Shown piece by piece: positions 63,705-64,000 of a stretch of 64,000 nucleotides of DNA. Both the position numbers and the translations under genes were made by a program. The stretch's first letter is position 1. The number at the start of each line of letters is the position of its first letter. This DNA is from Labyrinthula sp. Ha (lineage: Eukaryota > Sar > Bigyra > Labyrinthulida > Labyrinthulaceae). The notes below the pieces were generated by a model that was not told where the DNA came from, made no database searches, and was given only the letters and a program-made list of their open reading frames with translations. Location of the stretch: assembly GCA_015227615.1 (NCBI GenBank), contig JAALGZ010000033.1, positions 310,001 through 374,000 on the forward strand. The letters are read 5' to 3'.

Positions 63705-64000
63705 TTAACAAATAAGACAATTGGCACAAACTCCTTTGTCCCTTTTCTCAATTGCCTCATCCAACTTTCCAACATTAACTTCTTTTCGTTGCTCTGTATC
63801 TTTCGAAGCAACTTTAGAATTCTTTTCTGTTTTGACAGGTTCTTTTTTAACTTGCTCTTTTTCTATTGGAATCTCTGTTAATTTAGGTGTTGGTTTAGGC
63901 TTCGCATCCACTTCTTTGACAACATTTATGTTCTGAACTTCAATATTTTCTTTATTCTCTTCAAAATATTGGCCCTCAGATACTTTAACTGGTTCTTTTT
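63705..64000 (-). CDS. C-terminus of Lys/Glu-rich protein, runs off right edge
   Basis: A minus-strand frame open from the window end to TAA at 63707-63705, about 97 residues. It is rich in Lys, Glu, Pro and Val (EKEQVKKEPVKTEKNSKVA) and ends in a Cys-rich GVCANCLIC, which could be a lipidation or metal-binding end. No ATG is required inside the window, so the 5' part lies beyond it. No family recognised. Confidence 0.7.
   Translation of the reverse strand, partial: KEPVKVSEGQYFEENKENIEVQNINVVKEVDAKPKPTPKLTEIPIEKEQVKKEPVKTEKNSKVASKDTEQRKEVNVGKLDEAIEKRDKGVCANCLIC

Overview
The window looks like nuclear DNA of an AT-rich unicellular eukaryote. It carries nuclear and mitochondrial eukaryotic genes (SUMO E2, HEI10-type RING protein, RRN3-like Pol I factor, mitochondrial processing peptidase alpha, QTRT2-like subunit, P450, LIM protein). 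TAA, TAG and TGA all end genes, so the code is standard. Most genes are single-exon. The introns that can be placed with confidence are only 26-31 nt long, far below the usual spliceosomal size. I cannot name the lineage; several unrelated protist groups and a few parasites have introns this short.

Genes sit in compact islands separated by long AT-rich stretches with no intact gene. Layout: (1) 1-146, 5' end of a gene leaving on the left; (2) 5.5-7.9 kb, a decayed MULE/FAR1-type DNA transposon; (3) 8.1-13 kb island: UBC9, HEI10-like E3, two short-chain dehydrogenases (SDRs) and a small gene; (4) 13-20.8 kb desert; (5) P450 at 20.8-22.4 kb; (6) 25.9-29.8 kb island: MPP alpha and QTRT2-like from a shared 133-bp divergent promoter, then a secreted class-3 lipase; (7) an SDR with a nonsense codon at 31.1-31.9 kb; (8) 32-40.5 kb desert with coding-like wreckage; (9) a large unidentified charged protein at 40.5-42.9 kb; (10) 43-49.3 kb desert; (11) LIM protein and RRN3-like factor, convergent; (12) 53-57.7 kb desert; (13) 57.7-64 kb island: zinc-finger SDR overlapping a TPR gene, EF-hand protein, LRR protein and a K/E-rich protein leaving on the right.

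Themes: the SUMO E2 lies beside a HEI10/ZIP3-class E3, a family known to work with UBC9 in meiotic crossing-over. Sequence alone also gives three candidate regulatory codes: an identical 13-mer upstream of UBC9, an SDR and RRN3; TTGCGCAA/TTGCAC clusters upstream of the P450 and the lipase; and a shared 23-nt block about 180-190 nt upstream of two unrelated genes in the same relative orientation. All assignments are from reading alone, with no database search. No intact RNA gene, CRISPR array or virus-like element was recognised.
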